Positions 19,780 to 28,109 of a stretch of DNA of 30,065 bases are shown in pieces (within the stretch, counting starts at the first letter, position 1; every line of letters begins with the position of its first letter). Both the position numbers and the translations under genes were made by a program. Source of the DNA: a virus. Below the pieces are notes generated by a model. That model worked only from the letters and a program-made list of their open reading frames with translations. It was not told where the DNA came from and did no database searches. Location: IMG/VR virus record IMGVR_UViG_3300021379_000754, positions 1 through 30,065 of that record. One strand, written 5' to 3'.

Positions 19780-21750
19780 ATGGCGGTAACAAATTTTACA
19801 GCGAACGCAATAGGAGACTACTTCTTTGCTAAATTACAAGAACCTTACACTAGTGTTACTAGAGTGACAGGCTACAATATATTAGTTGGTGTTAATTCAC
19901 CAAATAGTGTAGGTACTCTGGAAGTATCACAGGGCAGTTCTGAGTTAATTGGCACAGGCGTGAACTATAATCTTTCACCGGGTAATCATATCATCGTTGG
20001 TTCTCAAACTTTTGAGGTGGCATCTGTTGATGGTAATATCATAAACACCGTTGAACAGGCTACATTTTCAGCAAACGCAGCAAAATGGTATGAAACACCA
20101 GACGCTGATAACTATTTTACATACGAGTTTAGATGGTCACAAGAATCTATTGGTTCAGACGGTGGTCAAATGTCAGAATTAAGACCCCTTAATAACGGTA
20201 TTGGTCCAAGAGATCTATTAGGTCTACAATTTGATTCTACAAAACCTCTTTGGATTGACGTAAAAGCAGAAGTTTATCGTTTAGCAAGTTTACATAGTCT
20301 AAGTTTGCTTTCAATTACGTTTGAGTTAGAAACTGCAGATGGTACAATCCAATCATGCCCTCAATTATGTACAGACTGTGACGATCCCTATTTAGCAGGA
20401 TGTACTAATATTGTAATCGATTGTTCAGATCCTATTTACGATCCATATAATTTAAGTAAACCTACTGCAATTTACTCAGAGATAAGTGAACTAGGAGCTA
20501 AAATGTGGGGTCATGACACCCAATATTTTAGAGTAGAACCAGATCAAAGATCGAGAGATGTAGTCTTAATGGAATACTCTCTTTACAATGTAAAAGAACA
20601 GGGTAATCTGAAGATTATGGTGCCGGATAACGCAATGCCGACCAGAGAGTTTACATACGATATTTTTGGTATGGGCTTCGAAGACTTTGAGATCCATATT
20701 ACAAAAGGTCAGATGGAACAGGCGTTCGGTGCAGGTATTCATCCAAGACCAAGAGACTATATGTACATTCCGATTATGAACAGAATGTATGAAGTTTCTT
20801 CAGTAAGTCTAGCTGATGAATTTAATCAGACAATGACTTATTGGAGAGTCATGTTAAGAAAATACGAAGAGCGTACGTCAAGTATTGTAGATGAAAATAC
20901 AGCAGAAGGCCAAGCAATCGAACAACAATTAGACGATCTATATACTGGAGTTGAAGAAGTATTCGGCGAAGAGATTAAAGATGAGTATAACAAGATTGGA
21001 AAGCCAGAACAATATCAAACTATATTCTCTGAAGTAGGTGATGGTATTAGAGATAGAATCCACAATAGTCTATCTATTTCAGATAAAGAAATTAGAAATA
21101 AATGGACAATTATTGCTAAAAATCATTATGACCTAGAGTCTGTAGGAGATTTAGGTATTGAGTGTCTACTTTATAGAAAATATTCACAGTTATCTAACTC
21201 AGACAATTTAGCTTTTACTGCTTGGTTTAAACCTAACTTAATATCTGCTACTGCAGAGCAAACAATATTTGATGGCTATCAATCAAATAAAGGCTTAAAA
21301 TTGACAGTAAATCAAACACACATTAAAGCATATATTAACGATCTAGTTTTAGAATATCCATTCTTAACAGGTATGTCTCCTGTAAATGGAAACTGGTATG
21401 GTTTAGTATTTAACTTAAACAATAAGTATTTAAACACTTCAACGAACGTATATGCTCTAAACCCAGATAGTAATAAATTAACTTCTATGCCAGTATCAGA
21501 TACTTTATCAGAAGTTGTAAATAGTAAATTTGAATTATCTAGCGGCCAGGGATGGGTTTCTAAGAAACAATGGTCACTAATGCCCGGAAAATTAGCTATA
21601 ACAAATATCAGACTATTTAATAAAACAATAGGTAAAGACCAGCATACAAATATATTACAGCAATATATTGTAAGAGATAATCACTTATCTGATATTATTG
21701 ACAACGCGGTTCCTTCAATCCAATTAAGAAGATACAATCAAAATAGGTAA
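19780..21750 (+). CDS. 14: Neck protein gp14-like, with a cysteine cluster and a LamG-like C-terminus
   Basis: Residues ~225-370 resemble T4 gp14, the neck protein joining head and tail: SELGAKMWGHDTQYFRVE, IFGMGFEDFEIHITKGQ, PRPRDYMYIPIMNRMYEV (T4 GDLIYFPMDNSLFEI) and the following YWRVMLRKYEE. T4 gp14 has 256 residues; this has 656. An N-terminal beta-rich insertion (~35-190) leads into a cluster of five cysteines (C193, C197, C200, C208, C215), a possible metal site. Residues ~440-645 look like a concanavalin/LamG-type jelly roll (AFTAWFKPNLIS, HIKAYINDLVLEYPF, NWYGLVFNLNN, AITNIRLFNKTIG). Its position just before gp16 supports the neck assignment. The C-terminal domain may bind a ligand or carry a collar appendage. 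Confidence 0.62.
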   Translation: MAVTNFTANAIGDYFFAKLQEPYTSVTRVTGYNILVGVNSPNSVGTLEVSQGSSELIGTGVNYNLSPGNHIIVGSQTFEVASVDGNIINTVEQATFSANAAKWYETPDADNYFTYEFRWSQESIGSDGGQMSELRPLNNGIGPRDLLGLQFDSTKPLWIDVKAEVYRLASLHSLSLLSITFELETADGTIQSCPQLCTDCDDPYLAGCTNIVIDCSDPIYDPYNLSKPTAIYSEISELGAKMWGHDTQYFRVEPDQRSRDVVLMEYSLYNVKEQGNLKIMVPDNAMPTREFTYDIFGMGFEDFEIHITKGQMEQAFGAGIHPRPRDYMYIPIMNRMYEVSSVSLADEFNQTMTYWRVMLRKYEERTSSIVDENTAEGQAIEQQLDDLYTGVEEVFGEEIKDEYNKIGKPEQYQTIFSEVGDGIRDRIHNSLSISDKEIRNKWTIIAKNHYDLESVGDLGIECLLYRKYSQLSNSDNLAFTAWFKPNLISATAEQTIFDGYQSNKGLKLTVNQTHIKAYINDLVLEYPFLTGMSPVNGNWYGLVFNLNNKYLNTSTNVYALNPDSNKLTSMPVSDTLSEVVNSKFELSSGQGWVSKKQWSLMPGKLAITNIRLFNKTIGKDQHTNILQQYIVRDNHLSDIIDNAVPSIQLRRYNQNR

Positions 21751-21773
21751 CAAAAGTTGACTAAATTTGTTAC
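21747..21773 (+). other. Inverted repeat at the end of the gp14-like gene
   Basis: GTAACAAA (21747-21754) and TTTGTTAC (21766-21773) form a perfect 8-bp stem with an 11-base loop, covering the stop codon. A weak T-rich stretch follows. It may be an inefficient terminator or a binding site; the loop and right arm contain TAAATTTG (21762-21769), which fits TAnnTTTG. Confidence 0.4.
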
Positions 21774-21785
21774 AAGTATTTTCTA

Positions 21786-21796
21786 GATATATAGAA
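21786..21796 (+). promoter_or_regulatory. Candidate late promoter box for the terminase genes
   Basis: GATATATAGAA ends about 16 bases before the ATG at 21811 and deviates at one core position. A second A/T-rich TATAATA follows at 21797-21803. Confidence 0.52.
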
Positions 21797-21810
21797 TATA
21801 ATATCATATT

Positions 21811-22464
21811 ATGAGTGAAAAGAAAAAAACAATAGCAGAACAAGCAGATGATATTAGGAAAGAACTAGATGACCTGATTGGAGATGCTCCACTAGATGTA
21901 GATAACGATCCTAAAGACCTGCCTATTCAGGCTAAACCAACAGCGTTAGCGCCGGCGGTAAATTATACAGAATTAAAGTCAGGGGCAACTAAGAAAGCTC
22001 AAAGAACTATTACTAGCTTGATGAAATTCTATCTGGATGCAGATATTATTGAACAAGACGAATATATTAAAGCTAAAAAGCAGATGGATGAAATGACTAT
22101 GTCGTCTCTAATCTATCAGCTACAAGCTGGTGAAAAAGCACTTACAACTCTATTAGAAACAATTGACTCAGGTGAATTAGCACCTAGAATGTTTGAAGTA
22201 CTAGCAACTCTACAGAAGTCAATGTTAGATATTATCAAATCTCAGACCATGTATCTAATGGCTGCAGAAGAAGGTACTAAAAGAATTGCTAGAGATATAG
22301 AGATCTATCAACAAAGACAGAATCAAGCCGAGATCGAAGGAGCAGGTGGAGATTCTAGTAATAAAAATATCCAAAGAGGTACAAAAGACTTAATGGCCGC
22401 AATTCGTGCAGGTATCGATGGTGCGAATGAGGATATTGAAGACGTTGAACCAACAGAAGAATAA
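21811..22464 (+). CDS. 16: Terminase small subunit, gp16-like
   Basis: gp16 helps recognise concatemeric DNA and stimulates the gp17 ATPase. The diagnostic part is the central helical hairpin: SGELAPRMFEVLATLQKSMLDI parallels T4 ADSPRHMEVFATLMGQM, followed by a helix rich in Ile, Met and charged residues. The N-terminal ~60 residues are acidic and poorly ordered. The C-terminus ends in an acidic tail (DANED-like, EDVEPTEE). It has 217 residues against 164 in T4. The stop overlaps the gp17 ATG as TAATG, and the adjacent gp17 makes the assignment secure. Confidence 0.88.
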   Translation: MSEKKKTIAEQADDIRKELDDLIGDAPLDVDNDPKDLPIQAKPTALAPAVNYTELKSGATKKAQRTITSLMKFYLDADIIEQDEYIKAKKQMDEMTMSSLIYQLQAGEKALTTLLETIDSGELAPRMFEVLATLQKSMLDIIKSQTMYLMAAEEGTKRIARDIEIYQQRQNQAEIEGAGGDSSNKNIQRGTKDLMAAIRAGIDGANEDIEDVEPTEE

Positions 22465-24296
22465 TGTCAGACTACGTAGGAGATAATAAATGGATTCCGA
22501 AAGAGGAAGGGCCACAGGCAGCCTCGGAAAGAATTGTTTGGTCTACCAAGCAAATCAATGACTTATTGGTTGCTATGGACCAGGGTTATCGTCCTAAGAT
22601 TAAGTTACCATTCTACGAGGGTAGACAATTTCTAAAGAAGGGTAATATAGTATTTGAATATACTGATGAGGAAATAGCTGAGTTAGCTAGATGTGCCAAT
22701 GATATTGTCTATTTTGCAGAGAAGTATGCAGTAGTAATGACGGATAATGGTATTCAACAAGTAAAGCTGAGAGACTATCAGGTAGAGATGTTACAGAATC
22801 TACAGAATGAAAGATTTAACATTGTACTAGCTTCTCGTCAGATGGGTAAAACAGTAACCGCATCCATTTTCAATGCTTGGTATTTGACATTTAACATGGA
22901 CAAGAACACTCTGTTACTTGCCAACAAATCTGACTCAACGAAAGAAATTATTGACAAAGCCAAGACGGTTATTGAAAATCTTCCATTCTTCATGAAGCCT
23001 GGTATTATCAAATACGACGTTATGAATGTAAGATGTGATAATGGTTGTCGTATTATTGGTCAATCAACCACAGCAAAATCTGGTATTGGTTTTACAATTC
23101 ATAACTTATACTTGGATGAGTTTGCCCACGTCCATCCATCGATAGCAGACTCTTTCTATGAGAACGTATATCCTACACTATCCTCGTCGAAAGTCTCAAG
23201 AATAACAATTACATCAACACCAAATGGATTTAACAAATTCTACCAAATATACGCCGCAGCAGATCGTAAAGATAATGAATATCATCCTATGCGTATCGAC
23301 TGGTGGCAACATCCTGACAGAGACGAAGCATGGTACGAAAGAGAACTTAAAAACTTAGGTTCAATTGAAGCATTCAATAAACAGTATGGTAATGAGTTCG
23401 TTAGCTCATCTAATCTACTACTCGATCCAGTCGATATGAAGAAGATGAGAAAGCGCATGAAGCCTTATGTCTATCATGACTTCGATGAGTTCGACTATAT
23501 CTCTATTGACACGAAAGGTTTCTTAGAGTGGGATCCAGACTTTGATATTGATACATGTAAAGATTCTGAAAACTTCTGGCTATTCTCTGTAGATATTGCA
23601 GAGGGTAACGGTGGTGACGCATCGGTGATTAATGTTTTCCAGGTTAGTCCAATGAATTCTGAAGAAATCAAGAATGTCATTAATCCTGGTGCGATGTACG
23701 ACTTCTTTAAATTTAACCAAGTTTGTAGATTCAGATCGAACGAACATGTTATTGAAGATTTTGCAAAAGTACTATATACTCTATCGGTAGATATATTCTA
23801 CTCAGAGAACGTAAAGATGATTGTGGAATATAACACTTATGGTACTGTATTATTCCAATACCTAAGAAGTATTTTTCCACAGAGAAATGATTTTGACGAT
23901 GAGATGGTGGTGAAATTCAAACACAGACACGACGGAAGAGCATTAAAACCAGGTATTAAACTGAAATCTGACAATAAAGCTATCTTTTGTCAGAATTTCG
24001 CGAAATTATATAAGATAAATAGATTAGATTTAACTGATGAAGTTACAGTAACAGAGGCATCTCTATTTGGTACACTACCAAATGGAAGCTACGGAGCCCA
24101 AATGGGTAATGATGATGTGATAATGACTTGTATTACTGCGACCGAATTTTTTAACACAACAGACTATGCAGACTTCGTAGAAGAGTTACTAGATTTCATA
24201 GACCCAGAACTCCATGATGAGATGGAAGCTATTCTTTTTAGAGATAGTGACCAGCAAGGGGATCTTCAATATGATATTTATGACCTTTTGAAATAA
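22464..24296 (+). CDS. 17: Terminase large subunit gp17
   Basis: This is the packaging motor ATPase and headful nuclease. Its 610 residues equal T4 gp17 in length. Motifs: an adenine-binding LRDYQVEML, Walker A SRQMGKT at residues 124-130 (T4 SRQLGKT), Walker B LYLDE at 215-219, the coupling motif TITSTPNG, then the RNase H-like nuclease with FSVDIAEGNGGDAS (Asp377), KMIVEYNTYG and a C-terminal GNDDVIMTC. It docks on the gp20 portal. It is translated directly after gp16 and followed by a late-type box for the sheath gene. Confidence 0.97.
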   Translation: MSDYVGDNKWIPKEEGPQAASERIVWSTKQINDLLVAMDQGYRPKIKLPFYEGRQFLKKGNIVFEYTDEEIAELARCANDIVYFAEKYAVVMTDNGIQQVKLRDYQVEMLQNLQNERFNIVLASRQMGKTVTASIFNAWYLTFNMDKNTLLLANKSDSTKEIIDKAKTVIENLPFFMKPGIIKYDVMNVRCDNGCRIIGQSTTAKSGIGFTIHNLYLDEFAHVHPSIADSFYENVYPTLSSSKVSRITITSTPNGFNKFYQIYAAADRKDNEYHPMRIDWWQHPDRDEAWYERELKNLGSIEAFNKQYGNEFVSSSNLLLDPVDMKKMRKRMKPYVYHDFDEFDYISIDTKGFLEWDPDFDIDTCKDSENFWLFSVDIAEGNGGDASVINVFQVSPMNSEEIKNVINPGAMYDFFKFNQVCRFRSNEHVIEDFAKVLYTLSVDIFYSENVKMIVEYNTYGTVLFQYLRSIFPQRNDFDDEMVVKFKHRHDGRALKPGIKLKSDNKAIFCQNFAKLYKINRLDLTDEVTVTEASLFGTLPNGSYGAQMGNDDVIMTCITATEFFNTTDYADFVEELLDFIDPELHDEMEAILFRDSDQQGDLQYDIYDLLK

Positions 24297-24313
24297 ATTT
24301 GCAGAAAGACACG

Positions 24314-24324
24314 GATATATAATA
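24314..24324 (+). promoter_or_regulatory. Candidate late promoter box for the sheath gene
   Basis: GATATATAATA; TATATAA ends 30 bases before the ATG at 24353. It matches the best copies exactly. Confidence 0.7.
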
Positions 24325-24352
24325 AAAGAATTAAAAATAATAACGAACAATT

Positions 24353-27196
24353 ATGGCATTAAGTCCTCAATTACTACAGTTCAAAAGCTCAGGCGTATAT
24401 CGTCTAGAGTTTGACAAGTCTCAGACTGTTAACATCCCTGCAGAAACTATCAGACTAGTTGTAGGTAGATCTAAAAAAGGTCCTTACAATACTCCAGTTC
24501 TAGTAGAAGACGTAGAGCAATTCAAGCAAGTTTTCGGTGGTGTAGACAAGTCCTTAGAAAAGAAAAATATGTTCTTCCACAGATCAGCTATTGAAGCTTT
24601 ATCTAGAGGTCCTATTTTAGCGTTAAACCTAACTGCTGCAGATGCTGCTGACAGAGTATCAATTTTCTCACCAGCAACTAACTCTTCAGAACAAGGTTTA
24701 TCAGCTAATTCATTACAAGCATCACATGTATCTTCAAATCAGTTTAATGCTGTATTTGATACAGATAAGTTTTGGAATCCTTCAGATGAGAAATTATTAG
24801 CTGCAGCTGCAGAAGATCAAAATCATGCAATCTCATTTGTTAACATCAAACAAGATCCAATCACAGTTATCATTAGACAAGCTGCAGATACAAGAGGTTT
24901 TGAGTTAACAGCGAGAGAGTGGTACGGTGAAGCTAACATTCCAGAAGGAGTTGAAGCTGACGAGTACGTATCAGACTACTTAGTGGATGTATTTGTATTC
25001 AAAGGCAAATTTGACGCTGCTGAATTAAATAACGATCCAAACTACGGAGACTACTTCGACCAAGATGGTCTATTAAAAGATCAATTCGCAAAATTTGCTG
25101 GTCTAAGAGAAGTAACTCTATTAGCACAATATAATGGTGTATCATTAATTCCTGAATTTATTGATGCAGAAGGTAACCAAATGTATATCGAGACTCTAAT
25201 TAACATGGAGGCTAGAAGAACAGGTTTATTCTGTGCAGTACAAGAAGATGCACTTCCACAAATCGACCTAATCGGTAATGATTTTGATATTTACCAAGAC
25301 TACGAGGTGCTTTCACATAAAGTAAAGCAGGTTGCTTCTGAAACTATTGCAGATTTAACAAATCAAGGTGGTATTGTAAGCGTAAACGGTTCACAGTTAA
25401 TAATTAACGGTGGAGCTGGTAACACTGCTACTAACTTAGCATCAGCACACTCAATCAATACTTCTAAATACTTAGAGTCTTATACTCCAGGTGAGTATGT
25501 AAAAATCGATTCAATCGACGACACTGGCGCTGGTCAAGTAACAATTACCGCTGCCGGTGCAATCTCTAAGAAATATGAAGAGTTCGCAGCATCTGCTGCT
25601 GGAGCTGCCACATGGTTAGCACCAGCTGCAATCACGGTAACTTCAGATGGTAACTTATCAATTGATAGTGCTCCTCAATCATATAATTCACTAGCTTATG
25701 GTAATTACTTAGAGTCTGCAACAGACGGAGAGTATGTAATGATTTCAGATGTAACACTTGATAACGGTATTTTAACTGTATCTTGTGCTGGAGGTGAATC
25801 ATTCAATGCAGATTACGCGGGTAATACAACGGAACTACTTGCTTTCGATCATGTAATTTCAACATCATTCGACGTGTGGACATTAACTCCAAACGCTAGA
25901 GCGGAAATGTTCCCAACATTATCTCAAGGTTGGTCATTTACTCCAAACGGCGCAGGTATCTTTACTTACTCTGCTCCAGAAGGCACTGCTAACTGGAATG
26001 CAGACATTAAAGTAGGTATGTATGTACCAGGTGATGGTGGTAAACTATCTAGAATTAAGAAGATTGAGAAATCTGTTGCTGCAGGTGTTGTTTACTACAG
26101 ATTTGAATCTCATAGAGTAGTTTCTGTAAGACCATCATACGCTCTTAAGAGATATGAGGATGCAAGTGGATTCTATAAGACATTCCCACTAGAAGGAGCA
26201 ACTCAAACTGACAAATTAATTGCAGAATTATTAGCAGCTATCAAACCAGGTACTGGTATTGGTAACGCTTTAGTTGATAAAGACAACATTACATTCAGAT
26301 ATGTTGTTGATACATTCGGTTCATTAGAGAACGGTGGAATCTTAAACAAGGAAGAATTATCATTCCTATGTAAAGAAAGACAAAATGCTTCAGCAATTCT
26401 TAACGCACCAATGGTGAAAGAATTCAAAGCTGCGACTAACCCATCATTCTTAAATGCTATCACTGGTGCATTTGACGTGAATAACGTTGCAACAGGAGGT
26501 AACTTAGAGTTAAACCCAACAGCTCTTTACACATTACCATCGATCAATGAAGGTGCAAACTATGCATTCTACTACGGTCCTGGTCTTAATGTAATTGAGA
26601 ACGGTAGAACTAAAGTTATTCCACCAGCAGCTTACGTATCAAATAACTATATTGACAAATATTTAGATGCATTACCATGGTCAATCATCGCAGGCCCAAG
26701 AAGAGGTGTTGTAGGTGGAACAGGTGTTCAGTCTCTAGAATTTGCATTCGACAAGAATGACAGAGACGTACTTGAGCCATTCGGTTACAACCCAATCGTA
26801 TTCGAAAGAGGCGTTGGTTTAACGATCAAAGGTAATAAAACTGCACAGCAAGGCATTCAGTCTGCTCTATCTTCAGCTCACGTAAGAGAGGTATTAATCT
26901 ACATTGAAGATGGTTTAGCTGAGATCCTTAAGAACTACTTGTTCGAGTTTAACAATGCTCAAACTAGATTAGAAATCAAAACTTTAGCTGATAACTTTAT
27001 GGAATCAGTGAAGAAAGATGGTGGTGTATACGACTACAAGAACATCATGGACACTTCTAACAACACAACTGAGGTGATCGATAACAACATGGGTATTCTT
27101 GATACATTCGTTGAACCAGTTAAAGGTCTTGAGATTCTAGTATCTAGGGTGACTGTACTAAATACAGGTGAGATCGCAACAGGTAACTTTGCATAA
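24353..27196 (+). CDS. 18: Tail sheath protein gp18, enlarged by an inserted duplicated domain
   Basis: This is the contractile sheath subunit. The N-terminus LLQFKSSGVYRLEFDKSQ fits the family SPGV..kEiD opening, and the C-terminal ~250 residues carry the conserved core: PWSIIAGPRRGVV, a GYNPIVFERGVGLTIKGNKTAQ segment, and AHVREVLIYIEDGLAEILKNYLFEFNN. It has 947 residues against 659 in T4. Much of the surplus is in the middle, where two related units occur (about residues 339-405 and 425-490), each containing YLES...GEYV.I. Such sheath insertions lie on the tail surface in known structures. It sits between gp17 and gp19 as in T4. Confidence 0.94.
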   Translation: MALSPQLLQFKSSGVYRLEFDKSQTVNIPAETIRLVVGRSKKGPYNTPVLVEDVEQFKQVFGGVDKSLEKKNMFFHRSAIEALSRGPILALNLTAADAADRVSIFSPATNSSEQGLSANSLQASHVSSNQFNAVFDTDKFWNPSDEKLLAAAAEDQNHAISFVNIKQDPITVIIRQAADTRGFELTAREWYGEANIPEGVEADEYVSDYLVDVFVFKGKFDAAELNNDPNYGDYFDQDGLLKDQFAKFAGLREVTLLAQYNGVSLIPEFIDAEGNQMYIETLINMEARRTGLFCAVQEDALPQIDLIGNDFDIYQDYEVLSHKVKQVASETIADLTNQGGIVSVNGSQLIINGGAGNTATNLASAHSINTSKYLESYTPGEYVKIDSIDDTGAGQVTITAAGAISKKYEEFAASAAGAATWLAPAAITVTSDGNLSIDSAPQSYNSLAYGNYLESATDGEYVMISDVTLDNGILTVSCAGGESFNADYAGNTTELLAFDHVISTSFDVWTLTPNARAEMFPTLSQGWSFTPNGAGIFTYSAPEGTANWNADIKVGMYVPGDGGKLSRIKKIEKSVAAGVVYYRFESHRVVSVRPSYALKRYEDASGFYKTFPLEGATQTDKLIAELLAAIKPGTGIGNALVDKDNITFRYVVDTFGSLENGGILNKEELSFLCKERQNASAILNAPMVKEFKAATNPSFLNAITGAFDVNNVATGGNLELNPTALYTLPSINEGANYAFYYGPGLNVIENGRTKVIPPAAYVSNNYIDKYLDALPWSIIAGPRRGVVGGTGVQSLEFAFDKNDRDVLEPFGYNPIVFERGVGLTIKGNKTAQQGIQSALSSAHVREVLIYIEDGLAEILKNYLFEFNNAQTRLEIKTLADNFMESVKKDGGVYDYKNIMDTSNNTTEVIDNNMGILDTFVEPVKGLEILVSRVTVLNTGEIATGNFA
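25367..25822 (+). repeat. Degenerate tandem duplication inside the sheath gene
   Basis: Two protein units of about 65 residues share an opening like IVSVNGSQLII / ITVTSDGNLSI and the motif YLESYTPGEYVKI / YLESATDGEYVMI, 79 residues apart (Tyr373 and Tyr452). DNA identity is partial, so the duplication is old. Boundaries are approximate. Confidence 0.62.
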
Positions 27197-27205
27197 GAAA
27201 AGAAC

Positions 27206-27217
27206 GATATATAAATA
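27206..27217 (+). promoter_or_regulatory. Candidate late promoter box for the tail tube gene
   Basis: GATATATAAATA contains TATAAATA (27210-27217), exactly the T4 late consensus. TATATAA ends 21 bases before the ATG at 27236. Confidence 0.74.
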
Positions 27218-27235
27218 AAATAACAAATAAAAGAT

Positions 27236-27793
27236 ATGGCTTTACCACATTATTCAGAGGACCAAACTCAAAAGAAGGGTAGAAATTTTGAGCCAGTACA
27301 AGGCAACCTATTCGAGGTAACTATTTTACCTCCAGCCGGTGTATCTGGACAAGAGCTCTTACTTCAGCAAGTTACAAACGTTGGAGGTTTAGCAGGACTT
27401 TCTCCTGACATAGGACCACAGACGCAAAAATATAAGTTTGCTGATAGAAACTTTGCAGGCATGCCTGACGCTACGTCAATTGACCTGACAATCGGTTTTA
27501 CCCTGAACTTGAATGACTCTAACCAGGCATATACATATAAAACATTAAGACAATGGTACAGAGCAGCGTATAACCCTGAAACTGGCGAAATGGGTCTTAA
27601 GAAGAATTATGTAGGTACTATTGTTATCGTACAATTCAATAGAGCGGGTGACATTTTTAGAAAAGTTACTTTAGACGACTGTTTCATCGTAGGTGGAATG
27701 GGCTTCACAGATGCATTAGACTATTCTGCTGCTGAACCAGCTTCAATGGAAGTAACATGGAAATGTGATGTTTACTCAGAAGAATTAGCGTAA
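27236..27793 (+). CDS. 19: Tail tube protein gp19
   Basis: This subunit forms the hollow inner tube. The 185 residues are slightly longer than T4 gp19 (163). Supporting features are the beta-rich start FEVTILPP, QVTNVGGL, the ADRNFAGMPDATSIDLTI strand pair, TLRQWYRAAYNPETGEMGLKKNYVGTI, and the closing LDYSAAEPASMEVTWKCDVY, as in the gp19 and VI-secretion tube (Hcp-like) fold. It follows gp18 as in T4, with its own late-type box and a terminator, so it can be made in excess. Confidence 0.94.
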   Translation: MALPHYSEDQTQKKGRNFEPVQGNLFEVTILPPAGVSGQELLLQQVTNVGGLAGLSPDIGPQTQKYKFADRNFAGMPDATSIDLTIGFTLNLNDSNQAYTYKTLRQWYRAAYNPETGEMGLKKNYVGTIVIVQFNRAGDIFRKVTLDDCFIVGGMGFTDALDYSAAEPASMEVTWKCDVYSEELA

Positions 27794-27815
27794 TTTAATA
27801 GAATTAAATTTAAAG

Positions 27816-27847
27816 AAGAAGGTGTCTAAACAACGCCTTCTTTTTTT
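27816..27847 (+). terminator. Rho-independent terminator after the tail tube gene
   Basis: AAGAAGGTGT (27816-27825) pairs with ACGCCTTCTT (27833-27842), with one G-U pair and a 7-base loop, followed by T residues to 27847. Confidence 0.9.
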
Positions 27848-27863
27848 AGGCGCAGAAAACATA

Positions 27864-27871
27864 ATATAATA
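27864..27871 (+). promoter_or_regulatory. Weak late-type box before the 27890 gene
   Basis: ATATAATA, with TATAATA at 27865-27871, lies 18 bases before the ATG at 27890 and just after the terminator. It lacks the GATATATAA core, so it may be a weaker or different class of promoter. Confidence 0.35.
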
Positions 27872-27889
27872 TCCTAATAATAAGAGATT

Positions 27890-28108
27890 ATGAGTGATAA
27901 ACTAACTAAAAAACTACAAGTATTACTGACGGAAGACGAAGTTCGTGAAGTTAATCGAGTTATCTTAAATGATGCACTCGAGCAAGAGCAACGTCCAATC
28001 TCAGTGAGCGCGTTTATCAGAAATTTAATTAAAGATGAACTTAGTAAAAGATCTGTAGAGCAAAGATCCTACATTAAACAAAATCTTAAAAACTTAAAAT
28101 CAAAATAA
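27890..28108 (+). CDS. Small ribbon-helix-helix-like DNA-binding protein
   Basis: This 72-residue basic protein has the layout of the Arc/CopG/MetJ fold: a short strand KKLQVLLTED, a first helix EVREVNRVILNDALEQEQ, a turn with PISVSAFIRNLI, and a second helix running to the Lys-rich end. Such proteins bind operator DNA as dimers or higher forms. It lies between tube and chaperone genes, with one base separating its stop from the next ATG, so it shares that transcript. Targets are unknown; the palindromes at 13499-13512 and 5917-5931 are candidates. A purely structural role cannot be excluded. Confidence 0.6.
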   Translation: MSDKLTKKLQVLLTEDEVREVNRVILNDALEQEQRPISVSAFIRNLIKDELSKRSVEQRSYIKQNLKNLKSK

Positions 28109-28109
28109 T

